DNA of 64,000 nucleotides from the NCBI RefSeq assembly GCF_003369915.1, contig NC_046677.1, forward strand, positions 17,130,913 to 17,194,912, read 5' to 3'. Of the stretch, positions 1-13,329 are shown piece by piece (within the stretch, counting starts at the first letter, position 1; each line of letters begins with the position of its first letter). The notes below the pieces were generated by a model. It saw nothing but the letters and a program-made list of their open reading frames with translations. It was not told the DNA's origin and did no database searches. Source of the stretch: Drosophila miranda (Eukaryota; Arthropoda; Insecta; Diptera; Drosophilidae). The position numbers and the translations under genes are program-made.

Positions 1-2007
1 GCTTGTGCTGCTTATGCGGCGGGGGTTGAGCCAGGGAAATGCAAGTGCGCAGCCCCACTCTCTCTCTCCCTCTTGCACTCTTAAGCGGCTGGTACTGCTG
101 CTCCCAGGGTTGTTGTTGCTGCTGTTTGCTTTTCTGCCTCTTTTTGGTGTCTTCTTCGTCTGCGTTTTTTGTTGCTTTTCGTGTTTCGTTCCCCTTTTGC
201 CATGTGCCCAAGTGATTTGCGTTTCAGTTGATTTTTTCGACCAGACGCGTGCACAAGATTCGCGGTCGGCAGAGCTCTTTCTCTCTCCCCCTCTGCCCCT
301 CGGCCCCTCAGCCCTGTTACTGTATAAAGTTTAAACATTTACAACGCGTGCAAGTGAGGCCTTCAGGTTATTGCTTCTCTGCTCAAAATCGAAGAACCCC
401 AAAGTACAGTGGAAACCCCTTTAATTGAAGACATCAGCAATAATTAAGCGTCGCGGCCATGGTTTATAAATGGTAATTACCTGCATGAAGGCTCTCTGTG
501 TAGTTTTAGCTACAATTAGAGTGGCAGTTCGTTGGCCCTTTGGCGTTTTGCATTAATAATTTCTATTGATTTGACCTCTAATTATGTCTGTGAACCAGAA
601 CTTTTCTGGTGTAATGTGTGTTATTAAAGGAAAGGACGGAAATATGTGAAAACGGGTGGAAAACCAATTAACTATCCATAGAGATAGAATGGTACAATGT
701 GGACAATTAATTTAAATGTCTACCTGAAGAGAATACTGGTGCTCTTCCTGTATTTTCACTTCTCAAAATACACAACTTCAACACGTCATGTACATATTTT
801 TGTACATATTTTTCCGCCACAGCAATCAGGGACGATTTACGGGGAAGGTATGTGTGGGAGGTATACATTTTTCAGAAGGGAGCGCAAAAGAAAATAGAAC
901 ATTTCATAACGTTCCTCCCTCCTTGCTGACCCTGAAAAGTATGCCAATCTTTTGGATCCTTTTGTATTGCACCAAAAACATTGCCAAAAAAGTATCAGAT
1001 TCTTGTATACACAGAAAAGAATTTATTTAAAAGTTGATACAAAATTTAAAAAATAAACTTGTAAACAATACTGAATACTGAACTGAATAGTGATCGAATC
1101 GAAGCGGGTTGTGGAGGACCTAGCTCCCAAAAAATCTATAAAAACTGGATTGTTGGTTTAGTTTTTTCTCTCAGTGTAACCGAAAAGTGATTGTCAGCAC
1201 GTGACCAGTACAAAGCGACTTGGCTGACAGCCAAGTGGGCTAGAATGGCCATTACATGGCACAGGCCTGGCACTCACCTGCATTGTCAAATCTCTCCATT
1301 CCCAACACCCTCTTAGTTTCAATCAAAGTCATTGATTTTTCATAGTCAGCAGCTTAATTGATGGCACCTGTGTACCATATAAGCCAAGCTAGATGCTTGG
1401 ACGTGACTGTGCAAGATTCTTAAATTTATATTAGGTAGAAAGACGTCCAGAGCCGGCTCGAGTGCGTAATGTACCCGCTTCTGGCTGGAAGACTTGTTAT
1501 GACATGGCCACAAACAACATTGTTAGCCCATTGCACAGACAGCCCTCTCTTTCTTTCCCTTTTAGTCTTGCTTAAACTATTGTGTAGCCGTGCGTAAAAA
1601 GTTTCTTTGCTTAAAGTTTCAGAAATGTTTCCCAGAACTAGAGCCACTAAATGGAGCAAAAAACTCATTAATGGTTAGGTAATATATGCTGTACGAGCAT
1701 TGTATATATGTACCTAAGTATGCTTATGTGTTTAGCCCCCCTTCCAATCTGCAACTAGAAACAGAAGAGGAAAGTTAAACTGATTTGTCAGATTCTTTTC
1801 CTCATTTCGTTTTGCATTCAAAATCGCTGTCACCGGCTCGATTTCAGTCAACCAATTGATGAGTTGGTTTGGCCATTGCAAATGGGTCAGTGGTTCTTGA
1901 ATCACTTTACATCGGGGACAACCGAAGAAACAATGCAATGAAGGGTCAATGAACTGCAGGCTCTAATCGCAGGTAGATTGATGTTGGTTTAAACTGTTTA
2001 GTTACAC
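1..2007. other. Noncoding upstream region
   Basis: I see no convincing gene here. Reading frames are short, low in complexity, or start without ATG. The first 340 bases are rich in CT and TTG/GTT runs, typical of Drosophila intronic or upstream DNA. Most likely this is distal 5' sequence, or 5' UTR/intron, of the plus-strand gene that follows. Confidence 0.5.
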
Positions 2008-2042
2008 TATATAAAATGTCCACACGTCGAGTCTTCAGTCAA
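2008..2042 (+). promoter_or_regulatory. TATA + initiator core promoter
   Basis: A TATA box (TATATAAAA, about 2008-2016) is followed by the arthropod initiator TTCAGTC, with its A at 2037. The T of TATAAAA at 2010 lies 27 bases upstream of that A, close to normal TATA-Inr spacing. This predicts a plus-strand start at about 2037, suitable for a transcript of the coiled-coil gene starting in coding sequence at 2838. That link is an inference from position. Confidence 0.5.
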
Positions 2043-2837
2043 ACTAGTTTAACTAGATTGTAATTATAATTATTGTTGGTATTCGTACAAAGATACAAAG
2101 ATTACAAAAGGATACCTTGATCAAACTACTCACAAACTCAAAAAACTCAGACTTTCTTTCTTCTTAAATTTCGATCTTTATTGACCAACAAAAGGCCTTT
2201 AGATATACATATCTTTGAAGATAGTCTTTCTTTACTCTCTTTTTGCCAAAGTGTTTAGAATTTAACGAGCTGAGGAAAGCCAGAGAAATGTATGCATTTT
2301 TGCATAATTTGTCAGACCTAGTGGGTTACTCGGGCAACCGCGACTGAAGTTAGCATGGTAGTCAGACTAGGGCCCAGGGGCCAACTAGCTAAATCCAAAC
2401 GCTAAATACCCCCTTGGAGCCGGACTAATGAGCGGTTAATTGACCACAAAAATGCCGCTGACCAAACGGAGAACTTGAGAGGGAGCAGAAAATCAGAGCT
2501 CCGCAAGGAAAGTAAGCAAAGCACTGAATACGAGCAAAAATGTTTTGTTAAATGTCTGGCAACAAATTGGTTTTAGAGGCGTTAAAAATTCGAATTGGTT
2601 TCCATGCTTTTCTGCGCTTTATTGCAAAAATGTATGAAATCCATGCACGACTAAGCAGCAGCCGCGCAACATAAATAGAAAATACCTAAAGAAAAAATCT
2701 GAAGAAAAGGTGAAAGAAATAGTGTAAGAAAAAGATTAAGCGATTGAGAAGGCAGCCACCACAACGAGCAGTGGATCTGTGCGAAAGATCTCTGCCAATC
2801 TAGTCTCTACATCTCAATCTATTCATCCATCTTGCAG

Positions 2838-5800
2838 TCTCTCAAGTTGAACGGCGGCAGTGACAGCAGCAGTAGGACCAACCCCAAGACGACGCCACTG
2901 AACACACCATCACCAGCTGGAGCGGCGGCGGCACACAGCTGCATTCGTAAGGGGAATTGCATCAAGGCAACGGGCGGCACTGGCACTGCACCCTCATCTA
3001 AATTGTCCACGCTGCATGAGAGTAAGGTGTCCCCAAAGACGCCACCAGTGACACCGGACTCGCCCAGCACCTATCTGGATGATGATCTAGACTCGATGTA
3101 CTCCTTTGCCACCACCACCTCGGGGCGTTCGACAATGTCCTGCGAGCATCCCTATGTGGCCAGGTAGGTGTATTCTCTTAATTATCCTAATGGGCGCTTA
3201 ATCTCTCCGTCTCTTTTCAGGAATGGAACCACTTTTAGTGGTCGCAAGATGAAGTATGTGGTGCACTGCTCCAACTACGCGGGGCAGGTGGGTCCCGACT
3301 ATCTGACGCCCACGCAGCGGGCGCAGCGGCAAGTACGTCGCCTCAAGGAGCTTCTGTGCATAGCGCGCCAGGATCTTGAGCAGAAGGACACTGAGATCTT
3401 GCGTCTGACACGGGAAGTGGTCGAACTGCGTCTGTTCAAGGCGTCTCTGAGTTCCCCCGAAGAACGTTCCGCTTCTTCCGATGCGGTGACTGTGCGCGAA
3501 GCGGAGCTTAAGACCTCCCAGGACGTGTCGCCCATTGTGGATATGGTGGACGAGGGCAACGACAAATGCAGTCCCCGGCGCCACCAGCAGCAGCAACTGT
3601 CGGCTATGCAGATGTCCGCTGAAATGCAAAGCTCGTACGCGGACTCGGGCCACTTCGAGGACCTCACCATGTCCTCAGTTCACTCCAAGGACTCGCAGAC
3701 CCAGAGTGAGGTCTGTGGCACTGCCACGCCCGATGCGGAGCCGGAGGCAGCCTGTGGGGGCGAAGATGCGACCAGTAGTGTCGAGAACTACGAGATGCAG
3801 CGGCAAGAGTTGATTCGCATGTACGAGCACCGGATCGAGGAACTGATACGCAGCCAGGACGGAGCCACCAGCGACCTGAAGCGCAGCCACAACGACAAGG
3901 TGGAGGCACTGCTACAGAAGCTGGCCGAATGCAACACACGATACTCGGATATGGTGCCCGACTACGAGCAGGCGAAACAGCGTATCCGGGAGCTCGAAAA
4001 GCAGCTAGAGGACCTGCAGCGGAAGCTGGTAGAGCACGAAGACAAGCAGAACAAGATGTACCTGCACATGTACCAGCAGGGACAGGAAGCAGAGCGCATA
4101 TCTCGCGCCGATCAGGTACAGTTGTGCATGTTAAATCTCCCTAAAATAGTGTTTCATTCCACCCATTCCGTTCCAGGCACTCGAACTGGCCCAGAGAAAA
4201 CCGGAGAGCAAGGTGTCGATCAACGAACTGCTGCACCAGCTCCAGAGCACCCAGGACGAATTGGAGAACATACGCGTAAGATTCTTCAATATTTTCCTCA
4301 TCCTATTTTCGGTTTTGTTTTGTGTGTTGCATTTTGTTGCATCGTGAGCCGCCACAACACCACAACACATCAAAACAGCATTCGCTTCACTTCTCCAAAT
4401 CTGTATGTCTGTGTGCGCATTGGGTTGGGGCGTGGCACTTCAATTTGGCGCTTTGCCTGGCTGTAAAAGCTGCAACTAATTGAATTGTCCGCCAATAAAT
4501 TAAGCAATAAACAACATAAGCAACACTTTCGATTGATTTCGTTTTTAGCCATTAAGTACCATTTGCATAATTAAATAACTTTTATCCACAACACATTTAA
4601 ACACATTACATTAAACGCAACGTTTATTTTCAATTCGTTTCTTTTGTTTCATTTCAATTCCGTTGCGATTTCAATTACCGTAGAATAAGAACAGTTCACG
4701 TAGATCGGAGTGGAGAACATAATTTGCATGGCAGTAAAAAGTACAGTTAACCGTTCGTTTTTTGTTCAATTTTAAGTCCAAATCGTTCTAATTGCATACC
4801 CTTTTTGCCGGTCCTAAAAATGTATCCCTTCGTAGTTATCCTTTATTAAATTATTAACTTTGTTTTTATCCTTACAAAAAAAAAAAACATTAAAATTCTA
4901 AATATTTTGTCGTATAACCATAAACAAAACAAAAAACCAAACTATTTTTGTAGGCATCAGAGTGTAGAATGAGGGAGTGCGGCAGTAATCATGCTCTCCT
5001 TACGGCAAAGGAGGCGATTTCTTTGTGGGTTCTTGGCGCGCGTAAGGTTTGTAATAACAACAAAACAATTTCCCCCCTTCCTAAAAATCCTAAACAATCT
5101 ACCTAACTGTTTTTTTTTGTTTTGCAAAATTCCATTAAAATTACACACATCTACATCCACCATAAAAATAATATATCCCAAAACACTTTGAATACTTCGC
5201 TTCAAAACGGTATTCTTAGTTGCAACTTATAATTTAATCAATCACATTGGCTATATCGAACATTGGGTTTTATCATCCACGAACCCCTTCCATCCAAAAA
5301 CGTCTCGAAACTAACCCACATACATTTGTCAACATTTGCGCTGTCATTTCTGGGCAAGGGTAAGGCTTTTGGGTTCGTAACTTCAAATCTGTTTCCGCGG
5401 GAACATTTTGATAATTTCCTAAAATGATTTGTTTTGTAAGTAAATTTTGTTCATTCCAAAACCAAACCAAACAAATCTGTTCTATACTCGTAGAGGTATC
5501 GACTAGAGGTATGTTCAACATCATTAATACATCATGACACACAAGGCTAGATGACTTTCTATAACAGAACGAACACACACAAATAAAGAAATTCTCTAAA
5601 TTAGCTCCATTTAGCATGTGGTCCATCCAACGTTTTCTCTCCAGTAATCTCGTATAACCAGTAAAAGAAAACAATAATTCCCATTCAACTTTTGCCCAAA
5701 AGAAACATTATCCCCTCAACTATATGTTCAGTGTTACATACATAACATAACCTAAATGTTCATATGGCATAGCACCACCAATATCGAAATAAACCAATTA

Positions 5801-6139
5801 ATTGTAAATACATTTCTTCATACCTTACCTTACAAATAATCTTATCAACAACCAACTTATTTCATCTTCTTCTTGCACTCTCTCTTTCTGACTAACCAAA
5901 TTTATCCGAAACATGAAAACGAAATGAAATTTACACAGACCATTTATCGGCGCTTGCTGGATGCTCAGAAGAATCGCACCCATGTGGACCCGGAGGTCAC
6001 GCTGCAGTTCCTGAAGAGCGCCGTCTTCTACTTCCTCACGGACAAGGAGAACTCTCAGGGCCACCTGCAGGCCATCGAGAGCATACTCGAGTTCACCGAC
6101 GAGGAGAAACAGAAAATCGGTCTGGCACGACTTGCCTAA
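2838..6139 (+). CDS. qtc: Quick-to-court-like coiled-coil protein with GRIP-like C-terminus
   Basis: Coding exons in phase: 2838-3163, 3221-4115, 4177-4275, 4954-5046 and 5939-6139 (stop 6137-6139), giving about 537 residues. All introns are GT-AG; the 4954-5046 exon uses the weaker donor AAG|GTTTGT. The start is unresolved: exon 2838 enters in phase 0 behind a good acceptor and no ATG lies upstream in frame, so the true start is in an earlier exon or at an internal Met near 3096. The N-terminal part is Ser/Thr/Pro-rich. A conserved block ([14 protein letters not shown], then [18 protein letters not shown]) leads into long heptad coiled coils (residues about 150-210 and 305-470). The C-terminus ([14 protein letters not shown], then [12 protein letters not shown]) resembles a Golgi-targeting GRIP domain. 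In D. melanogaster qtc affects male courtship. The assignment rests on recognition of the coiled-coil sequence, not on alignment. Confidence 0.72.
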
Positions 6140-7859
6140 GCACTTATTATTATAATTATGGTAGAGATAACTGGCACGAGAAAGTCTCTAAAACGATGTT
6201 TAAATTTTTAGTCCCCGGCTAAATTTCAGTGTTTTGTTTTATATTGTTTGACGAATTTATTTGCAATTTTATTTATTTAACGGAATAATTTTGTTAAATT
6301 AAGGGGTACAACAATATATTCTTTTCGGCAACGATGTCAAATTTTGTCTTATAAGTTAGTTCTATTTATATAATTTTCTATATAAGGCTTCAGGCATACC
6401 AAAACGTCCTTTATTAAAAGAGAAAACAGAAATGATGTAGAAAATATAATTTTACGAAATCTAGGTACTTTTTGTAGCTGTAGTTAATCAAATGAGAGTA
6501 AGTACTAATCAACATCACATAGTCGTACAATAGCTTTCGTCGTGTTTCAGCGGAATTTTAATGGCAAATAAATGCAATAGTTTAAAATTTGAATTATTCC
6601 ATGCGTTTAAAAATGGTTTAAAAATTCCGTTAGATTTGATATCGTTCCAGATGACAGATTGCATGCTGCTTGTCCTATGCTGCTGGTCCTTTGCCGATGA
6701 ACTGTGGGTAAAACGGCTTATAAAAACTAATACCATCGAAAGTAAACAATATCCCGTTGTTTCTTATGTGTGTGGTGTAAGCCACGAATTTTTTAATTTT
6801 GTTTTTTAATTAATAAATAAAACGAGCGGGGAACCCGGTACTCAATCAGTATATAAATATGTAAGCTTTTGACTTATGTAATATATTATAATATATATAT
6901 TATAAGTACTTATACAACGTAAGCGCCGGAATTTGTATCGGAGCTGATTAAGGCTGCATGCTTTGTCTGTCTCTCTCTCTCTGTCGATCATTTGTTATAG
7001 CTGTTCGGAAACGCCATCGTTATCATCGCCCAGACTTGATTTACATTATCTATGATAATGGGGGAGAACAGTTTCCAAATACTGAAAGCCTAGAAAGCAT
7101 AAAAATCTCAACATCAGACACACTTTTTCTAATAGATTTTGGGCTCCAAAAATGTATGTCAATTAAATTAAGCCTAAATTCAATTTAAAAAAGGTCAATA
7201 TTAATTACGTTTGAAATCAGCACGGAAGACAACATTTTAATATTAATTAAATGAAATAGGGTATAAATATGTCCATACTCATAGCATAAGCCTGTTGACC
7301 AGCAACAATAACGTGACATTCCAAATACACTTACGTCGCATTACATCACACTTACGTTTTTACCCAAATATTTGGTTTATATGTACCAAATATGTAGTTA
7401 CTGTGTAGTTATCATGTACAAAATACTTTTTTGTTGAGGCTATTTTGTTTAAACCTTATTTTATAAACAAACCAGTAAAAATGGGTCGTTAAAATTGGCC
7501 AATCTTGTAGGAATATTGATTCGAAAATCGTATAAAATTATGTATTAAGTGCTGAGGGTTCTAGTAAGCTAGTAAAATTAGACCGAATATCATAATCGAG
7601 GGATATGGTTTCCTATCTGTGACGGAGAACGACTAACCCATTGTTAACCATTGTTGGTTTATTAATATTCCACCAAGAATAATGAAAATTGAATCATTTT
7701 AGCGCAGTTCAGGTGAAAGATATCAGGTTTTTTTTAAGTGCAGAGGAAAGCATGGAATGGATCTACAAGAAGAATTTACAATCAGTAATATATTCTGCCA
7801 TTTACCTAAAGTCCTTGCACTGTTTTAGTAGAGGGGGCTTAAGTGGGCTAAGTTAATTT
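6140..7859. other. qtc 3' UTR and AT-rich intergenic DNA
   Basis: This stretch is AT-rich without a supportable gene. AATAAA-type signals near 6815 (taataaataaaac) could end the upstream transcript. A run of alternating TA near 6885-6905 is self-complementary. A 76-codon frame at 6958-7188 has no recognisable motif and a CT-repeat at its start, so I leave it uncalled. Confidence 0.5.
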
Positions 7860-8230
7860 TTTCATCGGTATATATTTTGGTATATTTTATTGATTTTATT
7901 GCCACCTTGTCTAGCTTACACACCTTGCAACACCTTGTTCACCATTTTCGCTAAAACCTCTTATTACGCAAAATGCAATTAAAGCAAGTGCTAAAAATAA
8001 ACCAGTCAAGTAGAAAATTGATTCAGTAATCGGATAAAATTCAATGGGCATGGCTAAACTTTTTATATAGCTAGTAATATTCCACGGAATATCAAAATCG
8101 AGTAATATGTAAGATAGATCTTGAATTCGTCGGTATATTTACGGTATTTTTTAAAATGAGACGGCATTTTGTGGTATATTACTGAGCGTGGGATGGTATA
8201 TTTTAACGAGAAATCCGCGGTCACACTGCA
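7860..8230 (+). promoter_or_regulatory. Motif-1 / GGTATATTT promoter cluster
   Basis: GGTCACACTG at 8219-8228 matches the Drosophila core promoter Motif 1 (bound by M1BP). Upstream there are several GGTATATTT/GGTATTTT strings (about 7868-7888, 8130-8205), a combination common at TATA-less housekeeping promoters. This predicts a plus-strand start just after 8230. The sequence from 8260 to 8640 looks like 5' UTR and has a possible donor at about 8578. The next plus-strand gene is Piezo, so this may be a distal Piezo promoter with a ~15-kb first intron; that is inference. Confidence 0.45.
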
Positions 8231-9224
8231 TACATTGAATCGAGTGGTTGGTGCGGCGCGCGGGTCTTTGGAAAACAACAACATTCGCTAGAAGTTTACG
8301 TTAAAACCAAACTAAAAATTGTATAAAAATAAATTATATATTGGTGGTTTCGGGAGCCTTAAAAACAAAAATATGGCCAAAAGCCGGTAAAATATGCCTA
8401 ACAAGAAGGATAAATATCGGAAATACAATTGTTTACCGGAAGGTCTCCCGAGCAAATGCTTCGTAGAGAAATCCATGTGAATCAAGTTGGATGTTTACGT
8501 TGCTGGTGTGTTGTTTACGCGGCGTCTGTGTGTAAAAATCGAAGCCACATCGAAACAATAATTACGCAAAGAAGTGGTAAATAATCAAATAGAAGAGTGA
8601 CCCGCCAGGCAGGGGCAACAGTGATTAAAAGAGAGTTCTGAAAGTTAAAACAGATTCTCCTCCAAGTAAAAGTGCGAAGTTTTGGTGTGTTTTGTTGTTC
8701 ATGTTTTTTTGGGAAACCGGAAACCCGTCGGAGTGTTTGTTGTGGTCGGTCTCCGGCAGCGGCAGCGGGCAGAGCTTATGCAAATGTGGAACGGGTATGA
8801 TTATCGTAAAATAAAAAACTAGCATAAGGGTATGATAAACACAGCAATAAACAAGTATATTTCTTTGCTTTGTTGCTTTCCGCGTGCCCTAGCAACTGCT
8901 GGGAAGGGTACCGTGCTCTACTTGGCTGGATTGTGTATTTTTAACAGTTTCTAAAGTTTTAGTAAATTGTAGTTGGCTTAACAGATTTTGAGCTACCACT
9001 CTTCGCTGGCTGGCCTTCGTTGTGGGAGGGGTGTGAAGAGCAAACAGCAATAACAACACGGGACAACATTTGTAGTACCCAGCATTTAGCGGAGTGCACC
9101 GGTAGTGTGCTAATTTGGACGTGCGGAAGGAGTTGTTCGATCAAACATGGCCATTTTGCCATGTACTATTTGATTGCTATTCAGTCTGACGCCTAAATTG
9201 CATTAACCTCCTTTGTCAAGTTTA

Positions 9225-9257
9225 TATAAAAGCAAGGAATAGTCCAGTAGTTCAGTC
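9225..9257 (+). promoter_or_regulatory. TATA + initiator core promoter
   Basis: TATAAAAG at 9225-9232 is followed by TTCAGTC with its A at 9254. The first T of the TATA box is 29 bases upstream of that A, which is optimal spacing. It predicts a plus-strand transcript starting at about 9254. The transcript it drives is unknown; candidates are the short ORF at 9313 or an alternative Piezo 5' exon. Confidence 0.5.
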
Positions 9258-9312
9258 ATTAGGGCATAGAATTTTTTTATTATAATACTCGCCTCAAAAC
9301 AAATCCCGAGCA

Positions 9313-9426
9313 ATGGGTATCATTCAGTCGGTCGAGCTCGTATGTTATTCAAATTTCTCATGTTCGGGTTCCTCTCTCTCGCTCTCTTTCTCTCTGACTG
9401 TCGCATTTTTGTTTGCTTTGGTTTAA
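9313..9426 (+). CDS. Possible 37-residue small ORF or first coding exon
   Basis: This is the first ATG after the predicted start at 9254 (5' UTR about 59 bases, context GAGCAATGG). It opens a 37-codon frame beginning MGIIQSVEL and ending in a hydrophobic stretch (SLTVAFLFALV). A GTATGT donor at 9340 after nine codons in phase 0 would instead make it the start of a spliced coding exon. I recognise no family. Support is only promoter plus ATG plus open frame, and the CT-repeat inside argues against strong coding constraint. Confidence 0.2.
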   Translation: MGIIQSVELVCYSNFSCSGSSLSLSFSLTVAFLFALV

Positions 9427-9429
9427 CTT

Positions 9430-12400
9430 TCGGGCTACACTTACACACACAAACACTCGCACTCTCGCACACCCTCTTGTCTGTCTGTCCTCATCTTCTA
9501 TCTCGCTTGCAGTGTATTTAGCTGTTGAGCTATTTATACATTCATTAACGCATTCAGATCAATCCGAGCACGCCTCCTGCTCCCCCTTGGTTCGTCCGTA
9601 TCAATTGGTTTTGGGAATTAGCACAGAAATAAAACAAAGCAACAACACAAATCAGCGTAAATGACTTTCATTTATTTGCCTTGCAGCGTAATAAGGGAAG
9701 CCCTACGCCTTTCCGCGGTGCATCAATCAGTCATTCATTGTTTTTATTTGTTCTTTGATAGGGACTAGTTCGAACAGAATGTGAAGCTGACCCAGTAGCA
9801 GCTCCTCCCCTTTTAAAATCATATATTTTCATAGCTGACGACTTTCACGTGGGAGAAAATAAAACAGAGGGAGATACAAGAGAACAAGAAAACGGCTCTT
9901 ATCAACAGAAACTGCACTTTCACTCTCCCAACATATGGCCACGGACTCACGGTTCTGTTGTTGTCTGTTGCCTGAGTAATGAAATTCTTTTCTATTGTTA
10001 AATATTTACATATGTACTTGATATTAATACGGAGGAGGCGGGTGAAAATGGGAAACTTGGGAAATGAGTCAGTACTCGGGATAGGGACACATCCTATATG
10101 ATGGTTTTTAGCTACAGTCAAACATCTCTTGGACGATAGCTTCCTTGCGAGCAGAGTTAAGAATCAATGGAAGAAGCCTTCCAATGAAAATACCACAGTG
10201 GAGTGACGGCATGGGGAGGAGTGAGTGAGTTATAGCCCGATTTCATTAGGCGTTTGATTAATCATACCTTAATCATACATAGTTAGTACTTAATTCGAAT
10301 TATATAATCGTCATTTTGGATTCTCTCATTTACGGAATCTGCCTCGTTTTGTCAGTGGCATTTTATTCGGTGGCCGTCTGTCTCGACTCTCACTCTCACG
10401 ATTGCGGTATTTACTTTTTTCATATTTGCTACTTTTGTTTTTCTAATGAAACACAATCTTTGATATGTCCGAGATGACTTCATGAATATTTTTAAAAGTA
10501 AAACCTGAATGTAGGTCGGATCGAATCTGTTCGATGGCTTAATTTGATTTTATTGAAATTGATTTTTGATCCGATCAAAGTATTTGAACTTTGATTTCGG
10601 CACTCTGGTCGTATTTTCTTTTCCATTTTATACAATTGTTTAAAGAATTTTTGTTTGGATTTGCGGATATTCGCCTTTGAGTTGATTTTTGATTGTGAAG
10701 ATTTTTAATGGGCATTTTAACCATAAAGGAATTTCTGGTGGGAATTATTCTCATCATACATCTGGGATAGATACAAATATATGGGTTGTTTGGTACACCC
10801 CAGCATTCTGCTCTTACAGGAGAGATATTTGGGTGATTTCCTTCAAACAAGCATTCAATTACGACACACAATTGATACGGAATCCTCACAGGACATCAGG
10901 CATCATAACAGCACCTAGCCCACAACCAACTGTTTTCAGATCGATTAATTGGACAGAATGAGTGGAAAAGCCATTTAAGCTACCATTTCCTACTGTCCTT
11001 ACTGCCCATTTTCATTTATCAGAGTATCTTTTCTGATTATTTTTGTTGGCTATAAAACGAACAGAGCAGAAACGTTGTTGCAATTAGTTTATGTTGTGTC
11101 TTGTGCAACCTCGAAAAAGTTCTTCCAAAACTTTTTCACTGTCAGTGCTTAAAAGTCGTTTACCTCCCCAAGCGGCCCCGCTCCACGTAGTTCCCTACAA
11201 ATTTGGCACGAGAAAATTTCACTTGTGGAGGAGAGCCACTCGCCAACCCAAGCGACAACACTCCCCACTCCTCCCGGCACCCACACAGTAAACATATGTC
11301 TATGTGTGTGTGTGCATACGAGTGAGTTTACATGCATGTACATATTCCTAGATAGAATAGTTAGGCTTTGGATGGCTGGGCTATAGAGTTTGACCCATGC
11401 CCCTCCTCCTGCCCATGCCCATACCCATGCGGCAACCGCATTTATAAAACTGCAACAGCTGCAGTTATTTTTCAGCTTGTTTTGTTTGTCGCCCGACGAT
11501 GCCACTGCAATTTTTCTTTTGTGCTCACCATAGCCTCCTTTTGTCTCTTTCTGTTAACGTATTGGGCGAACCCAAAAAAGGAAGAATGAAAGATCGAATC
11601 CATGTAAAATATATTGAAATGCCATATGGAAAAAGTGAATTTCCATGTGAGGTGGTAGCTGAAAAATGTGCTTGTCTGTTCAGTGAAGCGAAGTGAAATA
11701 GTGGCATTAGGATTGTCCTCTAGAACTAGTTCTGTTCAGTTAAAGAATTTCCCTAACCCCTAACCCGATACTGACAAAAAATATTTAAGAGACTATGGAT
11801 AATAGTTAACTTTTTTAATGCAAATTTAGCTCAAGAATCATTCTTTAAATTGAGTTCAATAGTAGATAGTTTTATAAAGAACAAGACGAGTAATTCAAGT
11901 AATTCTCAACAGAACTGGTCCCTCCTCCACCACATAAAAGACATGTCTAGATTGACTGTGGCTATTTCTTGTCTCGTCTCCGAGCATCCGGCTGCCCGAG
12001 CCCACACCTGCTGGTAAAGCGGGGATGAATGCACTTTAAGACGCTAAGATAGTGATAGCCGGAGAGCAGCAGATGGCATTGTTTCATGTTGCTAGTAGTT
12101 TGGCCTACCTGTTCAGCCTTTGCCTTGCCGGAGCCTTTTCCGCCAGGGGCAAACGAGAAACGAAACAAAAATGGTATAGAACAAACGAATTCCTCAAAAA
12201 CTTGTGCGTTGTTGCGTCATCGCACATGGATATATACATATGTATATAATATGTAGCTATGTATAGGAACAATAAAAAAAAAAACAATGTTACAGTCTCT
12301 GAGTCCGAGGCTGGTTTTCTAGTTAGTCATTTGCCGGTCTCGGGAACCACAGAACTAGTTTTTGACTCAATTTATTTGATTTTTAACAAACTACAGAAAT

Positions 12401-13328
12401 ATTTTATAATTTTATTTATGTGCGAATGTTTTCATTTGTTGTATTTTAGGATTGGTGCTGTCCCACCTTTTGAATGATTTAATTAAATTTCAGTTTTATC
12501 GTTATAATTAAATTTGCCACAATTTTCCCCACACTGCTTATCGTCGCACCGTGGCGGTGTGGCTGTGCGTCTGTCTGTGTGGGCAATCAAAGTATGAAAG
12601 ATATTTACAGCGAAATATATATTCCACAATATACATATGTAAAGCCGGCTCTTTCTAAGTGGTTCGTATAGACGACTTCTCTGACTTCTCATGCGTGAAT
12701 GCCATATTATTTGCACTGTTTCGGCGGGGGCGGGGTCGTGAGAATATGACTGATTCTGGGCTTTCGATTGTGTTCTCTTCCAATTGATTATTTACTATCG
12801 TAAACACTCATACATATATCGTATATCGTGTGGGGGGAGGCTCATCTGCTTCGATCTTGAACTATATGACTCGAAAACTGTGTATTGAAGCGTTTGGCTG
12901 GCTCTGCCTCTGTCACGGTTCGCTGCCTGCCAGACATTTGCATACGAGTATTTGGCAAACAGATTCTCAAATAAGCGGTGACGGCAAACATTTTAAAACT
13001 TTATTTATAAAAAAAAACCAATAATTCTCTTTGAAATGAAGAATAGTGGTATATACATATACTAATACTTTCTGTAGAATATTCAGAACTACACGGCAGA
13101 TGTGGTCCATACTGTTGTCATAGTGGAGCACATAGAATGTTAAATTTGGATACCTTTTACTTTCGGTTGTCAATCGCAAAGTCTTTGGGGTTTATACTCC
13201 ATGGTTGTTGAAATGATTATATACGATTGTTTGGATACTTGATAAGAGATTGCAAGAAGAGCCTTCCAGTGTTTCAACCGATATTTCTGGAAGAGAATCT
13301 TAATCACAACTCAAAACGTTCCGCCTCG
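9430..13328. other. Noncoding intergenic or intronic DNA
   Basis: No reading frame here has recognisable domains or consistent splice structure. A TATAAAAC at 11051-11058 could be a weak promoter but has no good initiator at +30. If the promoters at 8.2 or 9.25 kb serve Piezo, this would be intron. Confidence 0.45.
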
Positions 13329-13329
13329 T

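Noticed and set aside
6958..7188. 76-codon plus-strand frame
   Set aside because: Starts in a CT repeat, with no family features, promoter or splice context.
11747..11767. CCCTAACCCCTAACCC string resembling a vertebrate-type telomere repeat
   Set aside because: Only two copies, and Drosophila telomeres do not use this repeat; chance.
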